Origin: Paraburkholderia fungorum
GTDB taxonomy: Bacteria > Pseudomonadota > Gammaproteobacteria > Burkholderiales > Burkholderiaceae
Length of the DNA stretch: 64,000 nucleotides
Assembly (NCBI RefSeq): GCF_003610895.1
Contig: NZ_MCAS01000006.1
Location: 1-64,000, forward strand
Direction of reading: 5' to 3'
A program made the position numbers and the translations under genes. Positions 55,612 through 64,000 of this stretch are shown piece after piece. Below the pieces are notes generated by a model. That model did not search any database, had not been told where the DNA came from, and saw nothing but the letters and a program-made list of their open reading frames with translations. Every line of letters starts with the position of its first letter. Position 1 is the first letter of the stretch.

Positions 55612-57483
55612 ATGGCCCTACTGCAAATCTCCGAACCCGGCATGGCGCCGGCGCCCCATCAGCGGCGTCTGGCTGTCGGTATCGATCTTGGCACCACCAA
55701 TTCCCTCGTCGCCGCCGTACGCAGCGGCGTGCCCGACGTGCTGCCCGACGAAGATGGCCATGCGCTGCTGCCGTCGGTGGTGCGTTACCTGGAAAAGGGC
55801 GGCCGCCGTATCGGCCGCACGGCCAAGGCCGAAGCGGCAACCGATCCGCGCAACACGATCGTATCGGTCAAGCGCTTCATGGGGCGCGGCAAGGCGGAAG
55901 TGGAAGGCGCCGAAAACGCGCCGTACGATTTCGTCGACGCGCCCGGCATGGTGCAGATCCGTACCGTCGACGGTGTGAAGAGCCCGGTCGAAGTGTCCGC
56001 GGAAATTCTTGCGACACTGCGCCAGCGCGCCGAAGACACGCTCGGTGACGAACTGGTCGGCGCGGTCATTACCGTGCCCGCCTATTTCGACGAAGCGCAG
56101 CGCCAGGCAACCAAAGACGCCGCGCGTCTGGCCGGCCTGAACGTGCTGCGTCTGCTGAACGAACCGACTGCGGCTGCAATCGCCTATGGCCTCGATAACG
56201 GCTCCGAAGGCCTCTACGCGGTCTACGACCTCGGCGGCGGCACTTTCGATCTGTCGATTCTGAAACTCACCAAGGGGGTGTTCGAAGTGCTCGCGGCGGG
56301 TGGCGATTCCGCGCTCGGCGGCGACGATTTCGACCACGCCCTGTATCGCTACGTGCTGGAGCAGGCGGGCATCGCGCCGCACACGCTCGCTGCCGAAGAC
56401 GTCCGCCTCCTGCTCGATAGCGTGCGCGTGGCCAAGGAGGCTTTGTCGGATGCGCCGTATGCAAAGGTACAGGCCACGCTCTCGAACGGCACCCGGATCG
56501 ATCTGACGGTCGACGAGGCCACTTTCGAGGCCATTACTCAGGCGCTGGTTCAACGCACGCTCGGGCCCACGAAGAAAGCGCTGCGCGACGCCAGGGTGAC
56601 GACCAAGGAGGTCAAGGGCGTGGTGCTGGTGGGCGGCGCGACGCGCATGCCGGTGATTCGCCGCGCGGTCGAGTCGTTCTTCGGCCAGCCGCCGCTCGTC
56701 AATCTGGACCCGGATCAGGTCGTGGCGCTCGGCGCCGCGATCCAGGCCGATCTGCTCGCAGGCAATCGCGGCGCGGACGGCGACGACTGGCTGTTGCTCG
56801 ACGTGATTCCGCTGTCGCTCGGTGTGGAAACGATGGGTGGTTTGACCGAGAAGATCATCCCGCGCAATTCGACGATTCCGGTTGCCCGTGCCCAGGATTT
56901 CACGACCTTCAAGGACGGCCAGACGGCGATGGCGATCCACGTCGTGCAGGGCGAGCGCGAGCTCGTCAGCGATTGCCGCTCGCTCGCGCGTTTCGAGCTG
57001 CGCGGCATTCCGCCGATGGCGGCCGGCGCGGCGCGGATTCGCGTCACGTATCAGGTCGATGCGGACGGCTTGCTGTCGGTGTTCGCGCGCGAACAGGGCT
57101 CGGGCGTGGAAGCGTCGGTGGTGGTCAAGCCGTCCTACGGTCTCGCCGACGACGACGTCGCGAGGATGCTCGAAGAGAGCTTTTCGACCGCCGAAGTCGA
57201 TATGCGCGCGCGTGCCCTGCGTGAAGCACAAGTGGAAGCACGCCGTCTGGTGGAAGCAACCGACGCGGCGCTCGCCGCCGACGCCGAATTGCTCGACGAC
57301 AGCGAACGCGCCGAACTCGACGCCTTGCTCAGCGCGTTGCGCAACATCGCGCAAAGCGACGACGCCGACGCGATCGAAGCCGCGACCAAAACACTCGCCG
57401 AAGGCACCGACGAATTCGCCGCCCGCCGCATGAACAAGGGCATTCGCCGCGCGCTGGCCGGCCGCAAGCTCGACGAGATCTGA
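55612..57483 (+). CDS. hscA: Fe-S assembly chaperone HscA (Hsp70 type)
   Basis: Specialised DnaK paralogue that, with HscB and ATP, releases the cluster from IscU. The 623-aa protein shows the Hsp70 ATPase signatures [14 protein letters not shown], the phosphate-2 motif [14 protein letters not shown] and [20 protein letters not shown]. The substrate-binding domain follows ([20 protein letters not shown]). It lacks the long DnaK lid tail, as expected for HscA. ATG 55612 has only a weak AGAAG upstream. Confidence 0.97.
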   Translation: MALLQISEPGMAPAPHQRRLAVGIDLGTTNSLVAAVRSGVPDVLPDEDGHALLPSVVRYLEKGGRRIGRTAKAEAATDPRNTIVSVKRFMGRGKAEVEGAENAPYDFVDAPGMVQIRTVDGVKSPVEVSAEILATLRQRAEDTLGDELVGAVITVPAYFDEAQRQATKDAARLAGLNVLRLLNEPTAAAIAYGLDNGSEGLYAVYDLGGGTFDLSILKLTKGVFEVLAAGGDSALGGDDFDHALYRYVLEQAGIAPHTLAAEDVRLLLDSVRVAKEALSDAPYAKVQATLSNGTRIDLTVDEATFEAITQALVQRTLGPTKKALRDARVTTKEVKGVVLVGGATRMPVIRRAVESFFGQPPLVNLDPDQVVALGAAIQADLLAGNRGADGDDWLLLDVIPLSLGVETMGGLTEKIIPRNSTIPVARAQDFTTFKDGQTAMAIHVVQGERELVSDCRSLARFELRGIPPMAAGAARIRVTYQVDADGLLSVFAREQGSGVEASVVVKPSYGLADDDVARMLEESFSTAEVDMRARALREAQVEARRLVEATDAALAADAELLDDSERAELDALLSALRNIAQSDDADAIEAATKTLAEGTDEFAARRMNKGIRRALAGRKLDEI

Positions 57484-57628
57484 GCCTCGCGGCGGGGCCA
57501 CGCCCCGCGCCGCGCGCGCCAACCGGCAATGAACCGCGCCGCGCAGACTTAAAAAGTCCGCGCGGCGCCAGTAAAATGGCACGGAGCCTGTTTGCGGCCG
57601 CCGTGCCGCAGACCCAAACGGAAAATGT

Positions 57629-57970
57629 ATGCCTCAAATCGTTGTGCTGCCCCACGTCGAACTGTGCCCGGAAGGCGCGGTGATCGATGCCGTGCCCGGC
57701 AAGAGCATCTGCGACAATCTGCTCGATAACGGCATCGAAATCGAGCACGCATGCGAGAAGTCCTGCGCGTGCACGACCTGCCACGTGATCGTGCGTGAGG
57801 GTTTCGCCGCCTTGACGCCGTCCGAGGAAGACGAGGACGATCTGCTGGACAAGGCGTGGGGGCTCGAACCGGCGTCGCGCCTGTCGTGCCAGGCGATGGT
57901 GCCGGCCGAGCAGGATCTGGTCGTCGAGATCCCGCGCTACTCGATCAATCACGCGAAGGAAAATCACTAA
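57629..57970 (+). CDS. fdx: Isc-type [2Fe-2S] ferredoxin
   Basis: Electron donor in Fe-S cluster assembly. The 113-aa protein has the adrenodoxin-type ligands CEKSCACTTCHVIV (CX5CX2C pattern) and the distant Cys in SRLSCQAMVPAEQDL. It follows hscA by 146 bp and precedes iscX by 15 bp, as in other isc operons. Confidence 0.97.
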   Translation: MPQIVVLPHVELCPEGAVIDAVPGKSICDNLLDNGIEIEHACEKSCACTTCHVIVREGFAALTPSEEDEDDLLDKAWGLEPASRLSCQAMVPAEQDLVVEIPRYSINHAKENH

Positions 57971-57985
57971 CTGGAGGATGCAGCC

Positions 57986-58183
57986 ATGAAGTGGACCGAT
58001 ACGCAAGACATCGCGATGGCCCTGACTGACAAGCACCAGGACATCGATCCGCAGCAGGTGCGCTTCACTGATTTGCACCGCTGGGTAACCGAGCTGGAAG
58101 GGTTCGACGACGACCCTAACCGGTCGAACGAAAAGATCCTTGAAGCGATTCAGGCGGCATGGATCGAAGACGCAGATTACTGA
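57986..58183 (+). CDS. iscX: Fe-S cluster assembly protein IscX
   Basis: Small acidic protein of 65 aa that binds IscS and iron and modulates cluster assembly. The typical sequence KWTDTQDIAMALTDKHQDID and the end AIQAAWIEDADY are present. ATG 57986 follows a GGAGG 9 bases upstream. It is the last gene of the isc cluster, followed by a strong terminator. Confidence 0.96.
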   Translation: MKWTDTQDIAMALTDKHQDIDPQQVRFTDLHRWVTELEGFDDDPNRSNEKILEAIQAAWIEDADY

Positions 58184-58205
58184 GTCCACTTCCGCTGCAG
58201 CAAAG

Positions 58206-58237
58206 AAAAAGGCGATTCCATTGGAATCGCCTTTTTT
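58206..58237 (+). terminator. Terminator after iscX
   Basis: AAAAAGGCGATTCC (58206-58219) pairs with GGAATCGCC (58223-58231) and TTTTTT follows. The stem is nine G/C- and A/T-mixed pairs with a three-base loop. It closes the isc operon and could also act on the convergent minus-strand gene. Confidence 0.92.
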
Positions 58238-58268
58238 AATGCCTGGAGAATCGTCAGGCTGCCAGCGT

Positions 58269-58988
58269 TCAGGCCGCGACGAGCGTGCCGTTTTCAACCC
58301 GCACGCGTTGACCTTGCTGGAACGGCGGCGCTTCGTGATAGGTGAAGTAGCGCGTCTTGCCGTTTTCCATCCGCACCCGCACCGAATACGACGTCGTGCT
58401 GCGAATGTGCTTCTCAACCGAATTGCCGGCGAGACCGCCGCCGAGTGCGCCGAGAATGGTCATCGCGGCACGGCCGTTGCCGGCGCCGAACTGATTGCCG
58501 ACGACGCCGCCGGCCACTGCGCCACCGACCGCGCCGATACCTGTGCCGTGACCTTCCTGACGCACCGCGGAGATCGCGGCCACCGTGCCGCAGCTCGAGC
58601 AGTAGGCCGGTTGCGACGGCTGCGGCTGATATTGCGGTGCCGGCTGGGCCTGTTGCTGCTGGGCGTACTGCTGTTGTTGAGGTTGCTGAGGTTGTGGCGC
58701 CGGCTGCTGGGCGATTTGTTGCGCCGCCGCCGGTTGTTGGCCACCCGGCTGGTTAGCCGTATTTGCCGGCGCGGCCGAATCGACCACGCCCGGCTGGGTG
58801 GTCGGCTGGGTGGTCACTTGCGCTGCCTGAGTCTGATCCGTTTGCGCGCCCGTGCTCGATGCCTTCGGGAACAGCCCCGTGACCGCCGCGGTCGCGGCGA
58901 GGCTGGCGATGATCACTGCACCCGCAGCGGTTGCGACAAGCGGGTGAAGACGACGTTGTTGCGTGGATTTGGTATCTGGATTATCCAT
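58269..58988 (-). CDS. Glycine-zipper 2TM-domain protein
   Basis: A 239-aa membrane-associated protein. An N-terminal hydrophobic segment (LVATAAGAVIIASLAATAAV) anchors it, followed by about 85 residues rich in Gln, Pro, Ala and Thr. A glycine-zipper domain (GIGAVGGAVAGGVVGNQFGA, ILGALGGGLAGNSVEKHI) follows and a C-terminal beta domain (YSVRVRMENGKTRYFTYHEA). The family (Rickettsia 17-kDa antigen-like) occurs in envelope proteins. A CSSC pair sits before the zipper. The role is unknown. It converges on iscX, with no terminator of its own seen beyond the shared one. Confidence 0.85.
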   Translation of the reverse strand: MDNPDTKSTQQRRLHPLVATAAGAVIIASLAATAAVTGLFPKASSTGAQTDQTQAAQVTTQPTTQPGVVDSAAPANTANQPGGQQPAAAQQIAQQPAPQPQQPQQQQYAQQQQAQPAPQYQPQPSQPAYCSSCGTVAAISAVRQEGHGTGIGAVGGAVAGGVVGNQFGAGNGRAAMTILGALGGGLAGNSVEKHIRSTTSYSVRVRMENGKTRYFTYHEAPPFQQGQRVRVENGTLVAA

Positions 58989-59320
58989 ATTGGCCTCCGT
59001 CTGGAGCAGAGTCGACTGTTATTGAGACTGAGTGTCGGGCAAATCGATCCCGGGAGGGTTTCAATTTGTAACGATTTCCGGGCAATCATCGCGGCTAATT
59101 CTCATCAAAGTCCGCGCGGCGGGGCGGGGCGCCTGATTTCTTGCGGGTCTGCGGCTAGTCAGGAGAATCGCGGCCAGGTAGAGGATACGCACCTTTTACC
59201 GACGGTTACAAACTGTCAGGTTGTGGCTCGAGGTGTTTTCCACGCGCTGCAAGCAAAAACGCCCGGCAGCGAGCCGGGCGTTTCTGGTTTTGCGAGCCGT
59301 TGTCACGAGCGGCGCGGCGA
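58989..59320. other. Intergenic region between the glycine-zipper gene and lysS
   Basis: 332 bp, of which the last part carries the lysS terminator at 59255-59283. The first 200 bases should contain the promoter of the minus-strand glycine-zipper gene; GGAGGCC is placed at about 58992-58998 as its ribosome-binding site. No further gene is supported. Confidence 0.5.
59255..59283 (-). terminator. Intrinsic terminator after lysS
   Basis: On the minus strand AAACGCCCGGC (59283-59273) pairs with GCCGGGCGTTT (ending 59257) and five Ts follow. The loop is TCGCT. It is 38 bases beyond the lysS stop. Confidence 0.9.
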
Positions 59321-60892
59321 TCAGTCCTCGCGACGCAGGTGCGGGAACAGAATCACGTCGCGGATGCTCGGGCTGTCGGTCAGCATCATCACCAGACGGT
59401 CGATGCCAATGCCGCAACCGCCGGCCGGCGGCATGCCGTATTCCAGCGCGCGAATGTAGTCGGCGTCGTAGAACATCGCTTCTTCGTCGCCGGCGTCTTT
59501 CTGGTCGACCTGCTTCTTGAAGCGGGCTGCCTGGTCTTCCGGATCGTTCAGCTCCGAGAAACCGTTGGCGATTTCACGGCCCGTGATGAACAGTTCGAAA
59601 CGCTCGGTGATGCCGTCGAATTTGTCCGACGCGCGCGCCAGCGGCGATACCTCGATCGGATAGTCGATGATGAAAGTCGGCTCCCACAACTGCGACTCGG
59701 CGGTTTCTTCGAACAGCGCCAGTTGCAGCGCGCCCACGCCCGCGTTCAGGAACTGCGGCTGCGATGCGTTCACGCCGAACTTCTTCAGTTCCGTGCGCAG
59801 GAATGCGTCGTCGCTGAGCTGCGCGTCCGTGTATTGCGGTGCGTACTTCTGGATCGCCTGGCTGATCGTCAGGCGATGGAACGGCTTGGCCAGATCGAGT
59901 TCACGGCCCTGATAGGTGATCGTCGCGCTGCCGAGCGCATCGACCGCCGCCTGGCGGATCAGTTGCTCGGTGAAATTCATGATCCACTGGTAATCGGTGT
60001 ACGCCGCGTAGAACTCGATCATCGTGAATTCCGGATTGTGGCGTACCGACACGCCTTCATTGCGGAAGTTACGGTTGATCTCGAACACACGCTCGAAGCC
60101 GCCGACCACGAGGCGCTTCAGATACAGTTCCGGCGCGATGCGCAGGAACATTTGCATGTCGAGCGCGTTGTGGTGCGTGGTGAACGGCTTGGCCGCCGCG
60201 CCGCCCGGAATCGGGTGCAGCATCGGTGTTTCGACTTCCATGAAGTCGGCGTCCGCCATGAACTTGCGGATCGACGAAATCGCCTTGGTGCGCGCGACGA
60301 AGGTCTTGCGCGTTTCCGGCGTGACGATCAGATCGACGTAGCGCTGGCGGTACTTCATTTCCTGATCGGCCAGACCGTGGAACTTGTCCGGCAGCGGGCG
60401 CAGCGACTTCGACAGCAAACGCAGCTCGGTACAGCGCACCGAGAGTTCGCCCTTGTTGGTGCGGAACAGCACGCCGCGCGTCGCGACGATGTCGCCCATG
60501 TCCCACTTCTTGAAGGCGTCGTACGTTTCCTGGCCGACGTCTGCCGGCGTGATGAAGAACTGGATCTGGCCCGAACCGTCGCGCACGGTCGCAAAGCTTG
60601 CCTTGCCCATCACGCGCTTGAGCATCATGCGGCCGGCGATCGCGACTTCGAGCGGATTGGCTTCGAGTGTGTCCTTGTCGGTCTCGGCGTACTGCGTTTG
60701 CAGGTCCGCGGCATGGTGCGTGGGACGGAAATCGTTCGGATAGGCGACGCCTTGCTCACGCAGTTCGCGCAGCTTTTCGCGGCGTTCGGCCATGATCTTG
60801 TTGTCGTCCATCTCGGGCGCGACATTCGGCTGGGCCACATCTGGCTGGGCCGCATTCGGCTGGGCCGCATTCGGCTGGGTCGGTTCGGTCAT
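59321..60892 (-). CDS. lysS: Lysyl-tRNA synthetase (class II)
   Basis: Charges tRNA-Lys with lysine. The 523-aa protein has the anticodon-binding OB-fold ([20 protein letters not shown]), class II motif 2 ([20 protein letters not shown]) and motif 3 ([20 protein letters not shown]) close to the C-terminus. ATG 60892 is chosen; the frame extends to 60934. The N-terminus carries a repetitive [20 protein letters not shown] extension encoded by 15-bp repeats, absent from E. coli LysS (505 aa). prfB lies upstream in the same direction, an old and conserved neighbourhood. Confidence 0.97.
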   Translation of the reverse strand: MTEPTQPNAAQPNAAQPDVAQPNVAPEMDDNKIMAERREKLRELREQGVAYPNDFRPTHHAADLQTQYAETDKDTLEANPLEVAIAGRMMLKRVMGKASFATVRDGSGQIQFFITPADVGQETYDAFKKWDMGDIVATRGVLFRTNKGELSVRCTELRLLSKSLRPLPDKFHGLADQEMKYRQRYVDLIVTPETRKTFVARTKAISSIRKFMADADFMEVETPMLHPIPGGAAAKPFTTHHNALDMQMFLRIAPELYLKRLVVGGFERVFEINRNFRNEGVSVRHNPEFTMIEFYAAYTDYQWIMNFTEQLIRQAAVDALGSATITYQGRELDLAKPFHRLTISQAIQKYAPQYTDAQLSDDAFLRTELKKFGVNASQPQFLNAGVGALQLALFEETAESQLWEPTFIIDYPIEVSPLARASDKFDGITERFELFITGREIANGFSELNDPEDQAARFKKQVDQKDAGDEEAMFYDADYIRALEYGMPPAGGCGIGIDRLVMMLTDSPSIRDVILFPHLRRED

Positions 60893-60946
60893 GATGGTTT
60901 GGTATTCGGTGGCCCGCACCAGGATGGTCCGCATGCGGGTGGCCAG

Positions 60947-61000
60947 TCAGTAAAAAACCTCAGGCGCTATAACAAAGATGCACAAAGATGCAAGGATACG
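60947..61000 (-). promoter_or_regulatory. Possible lysS promoter with a 10-bp tandem repeat in the spacer
   Basis: On the minus strand TTGCAT and TATAGC are 16 bp apart, about 80 bases before lysS. The spacer is formed by GCATCTTTGT repeated twice exactly (plus-strand ACAAAGATGC at 60972-60981 and 60982-60991). Both boxes match the consensus at only four positions, so lysS may also depend on readthrough from prfB. Confidence 0.35.
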
Positions 61001-61035
61001 GCGCGGCGATGCAAGGCATACCGCGCCGGTTGCGC

Positions 61036-62140
61036 CTAGACGCCCTGTTTCAGGCTGGCGCTGATGAACGGATCGAGGTCGCCGTCGAGCACGCTCTTGG
61101 TATTGCTGATTTCGACGTTGGTGCGCAGATCCTTGATACGGCTGTTGTCCAGCACGTACGAGCGGATCTGATGCCCCCAGCCCACATCGGTCTTGCCGGC
61201 TTCGAGCTTGTCCTGCTCGGCCTGACGTTTGCGGATTTCCGCTTCGTACAGGCGCGATTTCAGCATGGCCATGGCTTCGGCGCGGTTGCGGTGCTGCGAG
61301 CGGTCGTTCTGGCACTGCACGACGATGCCCGACGGCATGTGCGTGATCCGCACTGCCGAATCGGTCTTGTTGATGTGCTGACCGCCCGCGCCGGACGCAC
61401 GGTACGTGTCGATGCGCAGATCGGCCGGGTTGATGTCGACTTCGATCGAATCGTCGACTTCCGGGTACACGAACACCGACGAGAACGACGTATGGCGCCC
61501 GCCCGACGAATCGAACGGCGACTTGCGCACGAGGCGGTGCACGCCGGTTTCGGTACGCAAAAAGCCGTACGCGTATTCGCCTTCGATCTTGATCGTGGCG
61601 TTCTTGATGCCCGCGACGTCACCGTCGGTCTGTTCCAGCACTTCGGTCTTGAAGCCCTTGCGCTCGCAGTAGCGCAGGTACTGACGCAGCAGCATGGAGG
61701 CCCAGTCGCACGCTTCGGTGCCGCCGGCGCCGGCCTGGATATCCAGGAAGGCATTGTTCGGATCGGCCGGGTTCGCAAACATCCGGCGGAATTCCATGTC
61801 GGCAACGCGCTGTTCGATGCCTTGCGCGTCGGATTCACAGGCGACGAGGGTTTCCTCGTCGTCTTCCTCGCGGGCCATGTCGAACAGGTCCTGCGCGTCG
61901 CGCAAATCGCTATCGAGCGACCTGAGTTTGCCGACGGTATCGTCGAGCAGCTTCTTTTCCCGGCCGAGGGCCTGGGCGTGCTTCGAGTCGTTCCAGACGT
62001 CCGGGTCTTCGAGTTCCCGGTTGACTTCGATTAGACGCAGTGCTTTGTCGTCGTAGTCAAAGATACCCCCGTAGCGAATCCGCGCGCGTGCGCAGGTCCG
62101 CCAGTGAGGCTTCGATCGCGTTGAGACGTTCCGCTTCCAT
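61036..62140 (-). CDS. prfB: Peptide chain release factor 2, with programmed +1 frameshift
   Basis: Terminates translation at UGA and UAA. The gene is read in two parts: 62140 to 62060 (27 codons), then a +1 shift over T59 to 62058-61036, total about 367 aa. The recoding site is the canonical CGGGGGTATCTTTGAC, with in-frame TGA at 62059-62057; the GGGGG acts as the internal Shine-Dalgarno. The second frame carries the RF2 markers SPF ([11 protein letters not shown]) and GGQ ([20 protein letters not shown]). The long open frame to 62631 is not the gene start; ATG 62140 ([20 protein letters not shown]) is. lysS follows and recJ precedes it. Confidence 0.97.
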
Positions 62141-62288
62141 GTCGATCTTTTATAGCTTCGTAAAAAGGGGAAATTATAGCCGATCGGCGCCCCGCGCCGG
62201 AGCCTTGTGAGCGGTCCGGCGCGGGTTTGGGGTTGATTTTGCGGTGATTTTTGGCGCTTTGCGCGCGCGTGGCGGCCTGCTGGCCGCC

Positions 62289-63995
62289 TCAGCTCGCCGC
62301 GTGCTCGACGATCAGTTGCACCCGCGACACGCCATTCCACGTATCGCTGGCCAACCGGTAGGCGACGGTGGTGCGGGCAGGCAGGGTGTCGGTGTGATTG
62401 AACCAGATTGCGTTGAAACGCTGACGTCCGCGGATCAGTTGCAGTTTCAGATGTTTGTCCTTCACCAGCGCCTGCGAGGCGATGTCGAATTCGCCGGAAA
62501 ACACCGGCGCCGGGAAGCCCTGGCCCCACACGGCCGCGTCGAGCATTTCGACGAATTGCGGCGTGAAATAGGCGTCTTCGAGTTCGCCGTCGGTTTCGAC
62601 CGTACGCGCCAGCGCCTCTTCCGAGAGCCATGCGCGGCCCACGGCCTCGAACGCGGCGGTAAAGCGCGGCACGTCGGCGGCGGCGATCGTCAGGCCCGCA
62701 GCCATCGCGTGGCCGCCGAATTTGACGATCAGGCCCGGTTCGCGCTTCGAGATCAGATCGAGCGCGTCACGCAGATGGAAGCCCGGGATCGAACGGCCCG
62801 AGCCTTTGACGAGCTGGCCGCTGTCGTCGGCGAGCGCGAACGTGAACGAGGGCCGGTGGAATTTCTCCTTCAACCGTCCGGCGACGATGCCGATCACGCC
62901 CTGATGCCAGCTCGGATTGAACAGCGTAATGGTGGTCGCACCCTCAGGATTGATTGCCGAGAGGTCTTCGAGCGCCTGCTGCTGCATGCCTGCTTCGATT
63001 TCACGGCGCTCGCGGTTCATGGTGTCGAGTTGCTGCGCGAGATCCCAGGCGCGGCCGATGTCGTCGGTGGTCAGGCACTCGATGCCGAGCGACATGTCCG
63101 ACAGGCGGCCGGCCGCGTTCAGGCGCGGACCGAGCGCGAAGCCCAGGTCGAAGCCCGACGCGCTGCGGGCGTCGCGGGCGGCGGCGCGAAACAGGGCGGC
63201 GATGCCCGGCTGCATCTTGCCTTTGCGAATCCGCTGCAGACCTTGCGCGACCAGCACGCGGTTATTGCCGTCGAGTTTGACCACATCGGCGACCGTCCCG
63301 AGCGCGACCAGATCGAGCAGGCCGTCCAGACGCGGCTCGGGGAAATCGTCGCTGAAGGCGCCGCGGCGGCGCAATTCCGCGCGCAACGCCAGCAGCACGT
63401 AAAACATCACGCCGACCCCGGCAATGCACTTGCTCGGAAACGTGCAACCCGGCTGGTTCGGATTGACGATCGCGCGCGCAGCCGGCAGTTCGTCGCCGGG
63501 GAGGTGGTGGTCGGTGACCAGCACGTCGATGCCGAGGGCATTGGCCGCTTCCACACCGTCGACGCTGGCGATGCCGTTGTCGACCGTAATCAGCAGTTCC
63601 GGTTTGCCGGACGCACTGCGGGCGGCGAGCGCAACGATTTCGGGCGTCAGGCCATAACCGTACTCGAAGCGGTTCGGAACCAGATACTCGATCTGAGCGC
63701 CGAACATGCGCAGCCCGCGGACCGCGACCGCACACGCGGTGGCGCCGTCGCAATCGTAATCGGCGACCACCAGCATGCGGCGCTTGCTCTCTATCGCGTC
63801 GGCGAGCAGCGCCGCGGCGTCTTTGCAGCCCTTGAGCGCGGCAGGCGGCACGAGCCGCGCCAGACCGGTTTCGATTTCATCGGGCATGCACACGCCGCGC
63901 GCCGCGTACAGGCGCGCGAGCACCGGATGCAGGCCGTGGCGGGTGAGGACTTCGGCGTCGACAGGTGACGAGGCGCGCGTAACGATTCGAGTCAT
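62289..63995 (-). CDS. recJ: Single-stranded-DNA-specific exonuclease RecJ
   Basis: 5'-3' exonuclease on single-stranded DNA acting in recombination, mismatch repair and fork recovery. The 568-aa protein shows the DHH-phosphoesterase motifs [37 protein letters not shown] and [14 protein letters not shown], and the DHHA1 part with [14 protein letters not shown] (GGHAMA). Length agrees with the family (about 570 aa). The start ATG at 63995 is five bases from the window edge, so its upstream region is not seen. It is followed by prfB 148 bp later, in the same direction. Confidence 0.96.
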   Translation of the reverse strand: MTRIVTRASSPVDAEVLTRHGLHPVLARLYAARGVCMPDEIETGLARLVPPAALKGCKDAAALLADAIESKRRMLVVADYDCDGATACAVAVRGLRMFGAQIEYLVPNRFEYGYGLTPEIVALAARSASGKPELLITVDNGIASVDGVEAANALGIDVLVTDHHLPGDELPAARAIVNPNQPGCTFPSKCIAGVGVMFYVLLALRAELRRRGAFSDDFPEPRLDGLLDLVALGTVADVVKLDGNNRVLVAQGLQRIRKGKMQPGIAALFRAAARDARSASGFDLGFALGPRLNAAGRLSDMSLGIECLTTDDIGRAWDLAQQLDTMNRERREIEAGMQQQALEDLSAINPEGATTITLFNPSWHQGVIGIVAGRLKEKFHRPSFTFALADDSGQLVKGSGRSIPGFHLRDALDLISKREPGLIVKFGGHAMAAGLTIAAADVPRFTAAFEAVGRAWLSEEALARTVETDGELEDAYFTPQFVEMLDAAVWGQGFPAPVFSGEFDIASQALVKDKHLKLQLIRGRQRFNAIWFNHTDTLPARTTVAYRLASDTWNGVSRVQLIVEHAAS

Positions 63996-64000
63996 TCGGA

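Noticed and set aside
55618..57582. 654-aa minus-strand frame opposite hscA
   Set aside because: Shadow frame; hscA motifs are all present on the plus strand.
62244..63968. 574-aa plus-strand frame opposite recJ
   Set aside because: Shadow of recJ without any domain.

Overview
The window is GC-rich, densely coded chromosomal DNA from a betaproteobacterium of the Burkholderiaceae, most likely Paraburkholderia. The evidence is the set of neighbourhoods: argA-hrpA, glnA-ntrB-ntrC, aceE-aceF-lpdA-phaP, iscR-iscSUA-hscBA-fdx-iscX and recJ-prfB-lysS, together with a phasin gene and an ESPR-type trimeric autotransporter. This assignment is inference from gene content. Almost all of the DNA is core metabolism. 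The only mobile element seen is a group II intron at the left edge, and no prophage, CRISPR array, plasmid functions or biosynthetic island is visible.

Layout. 1-1.86 kb: a nearly complete group II intron with its maturase, lying against the 3' end of yggX. 1.9-8.1 kb: yggX and argA on the minus strand and the giant helicase gene hrpA on the plus strand; argA and hrpA diverge from a 23-bp gap holding a palindromic -10 box. 8.4-11.5 kb: a trimeric autotransporter adhesin with a strongly AT-rich upstream region. 11.5-16.3 kb: beta-propeller protein, sterol-desaturase-like enzyme, EI24/CysZ-like membrane protein, CinA-N-type protein and a rhodanese. 16.3-21.1 kb: the nitrogen-control block glnA, ntrB, ntrC, with a sigma-54 promoter and NtrC-like sites before glnA. 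21.2-31 kb: prolyl oligopeptidase, exonuclease III, a small unknown protein, initiator tRNA, an Asp/Glu-type racemase, cytosine deaminase-like enzyme, oligopeptidase A and folD. 31.1-33.4 kb: a DUF3300-DUF2950 envelope/secreted protein pair of unknown function. 34-44.8 kb: a FixL/FixJ-like two-component pair diverging from the pyruvate dehydrogenase operon, then a phasin gene with candidate PhaR operators. 45.6-50.1 kb: PBP7-type endopeptidase, an IclR regulator and divergent lutA-lutB for L-lactate oxidation. 50.2-51.9 kb: a Gly/Asn/Pro-rich lipoprotein, a small exported protein and a low-molecular-weight tyrosine phosphatase. 52-58.2 kb: the complete Isc iron-sulfur operon. 58.3-64 kb: a glycine-zipper protein, then lysS, prfB (with its programmed +1 frameshift) and recJ on the minus strand.

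Functionally, three regulatory circuits can be read from the DNA: nitrogen control (sigma-54/NtrC at glnA), iron-sulfur homeostasis (two tandem type-1 IscR boxes over the iscR promoter) and polyhydroxyalkanoate storage (TGC-N3-GCA sites around the phasin promoter). No clear novel defence or mobile system was found. The best leads for undescribed biology are the DUF3300-DUF2950 pair, a 24-bp perfect palindrome over the predicted folD promoter, the symmetric argA/hrpA promoter, and hairpins inside the pyruvate dehydrogenase and isc operons.
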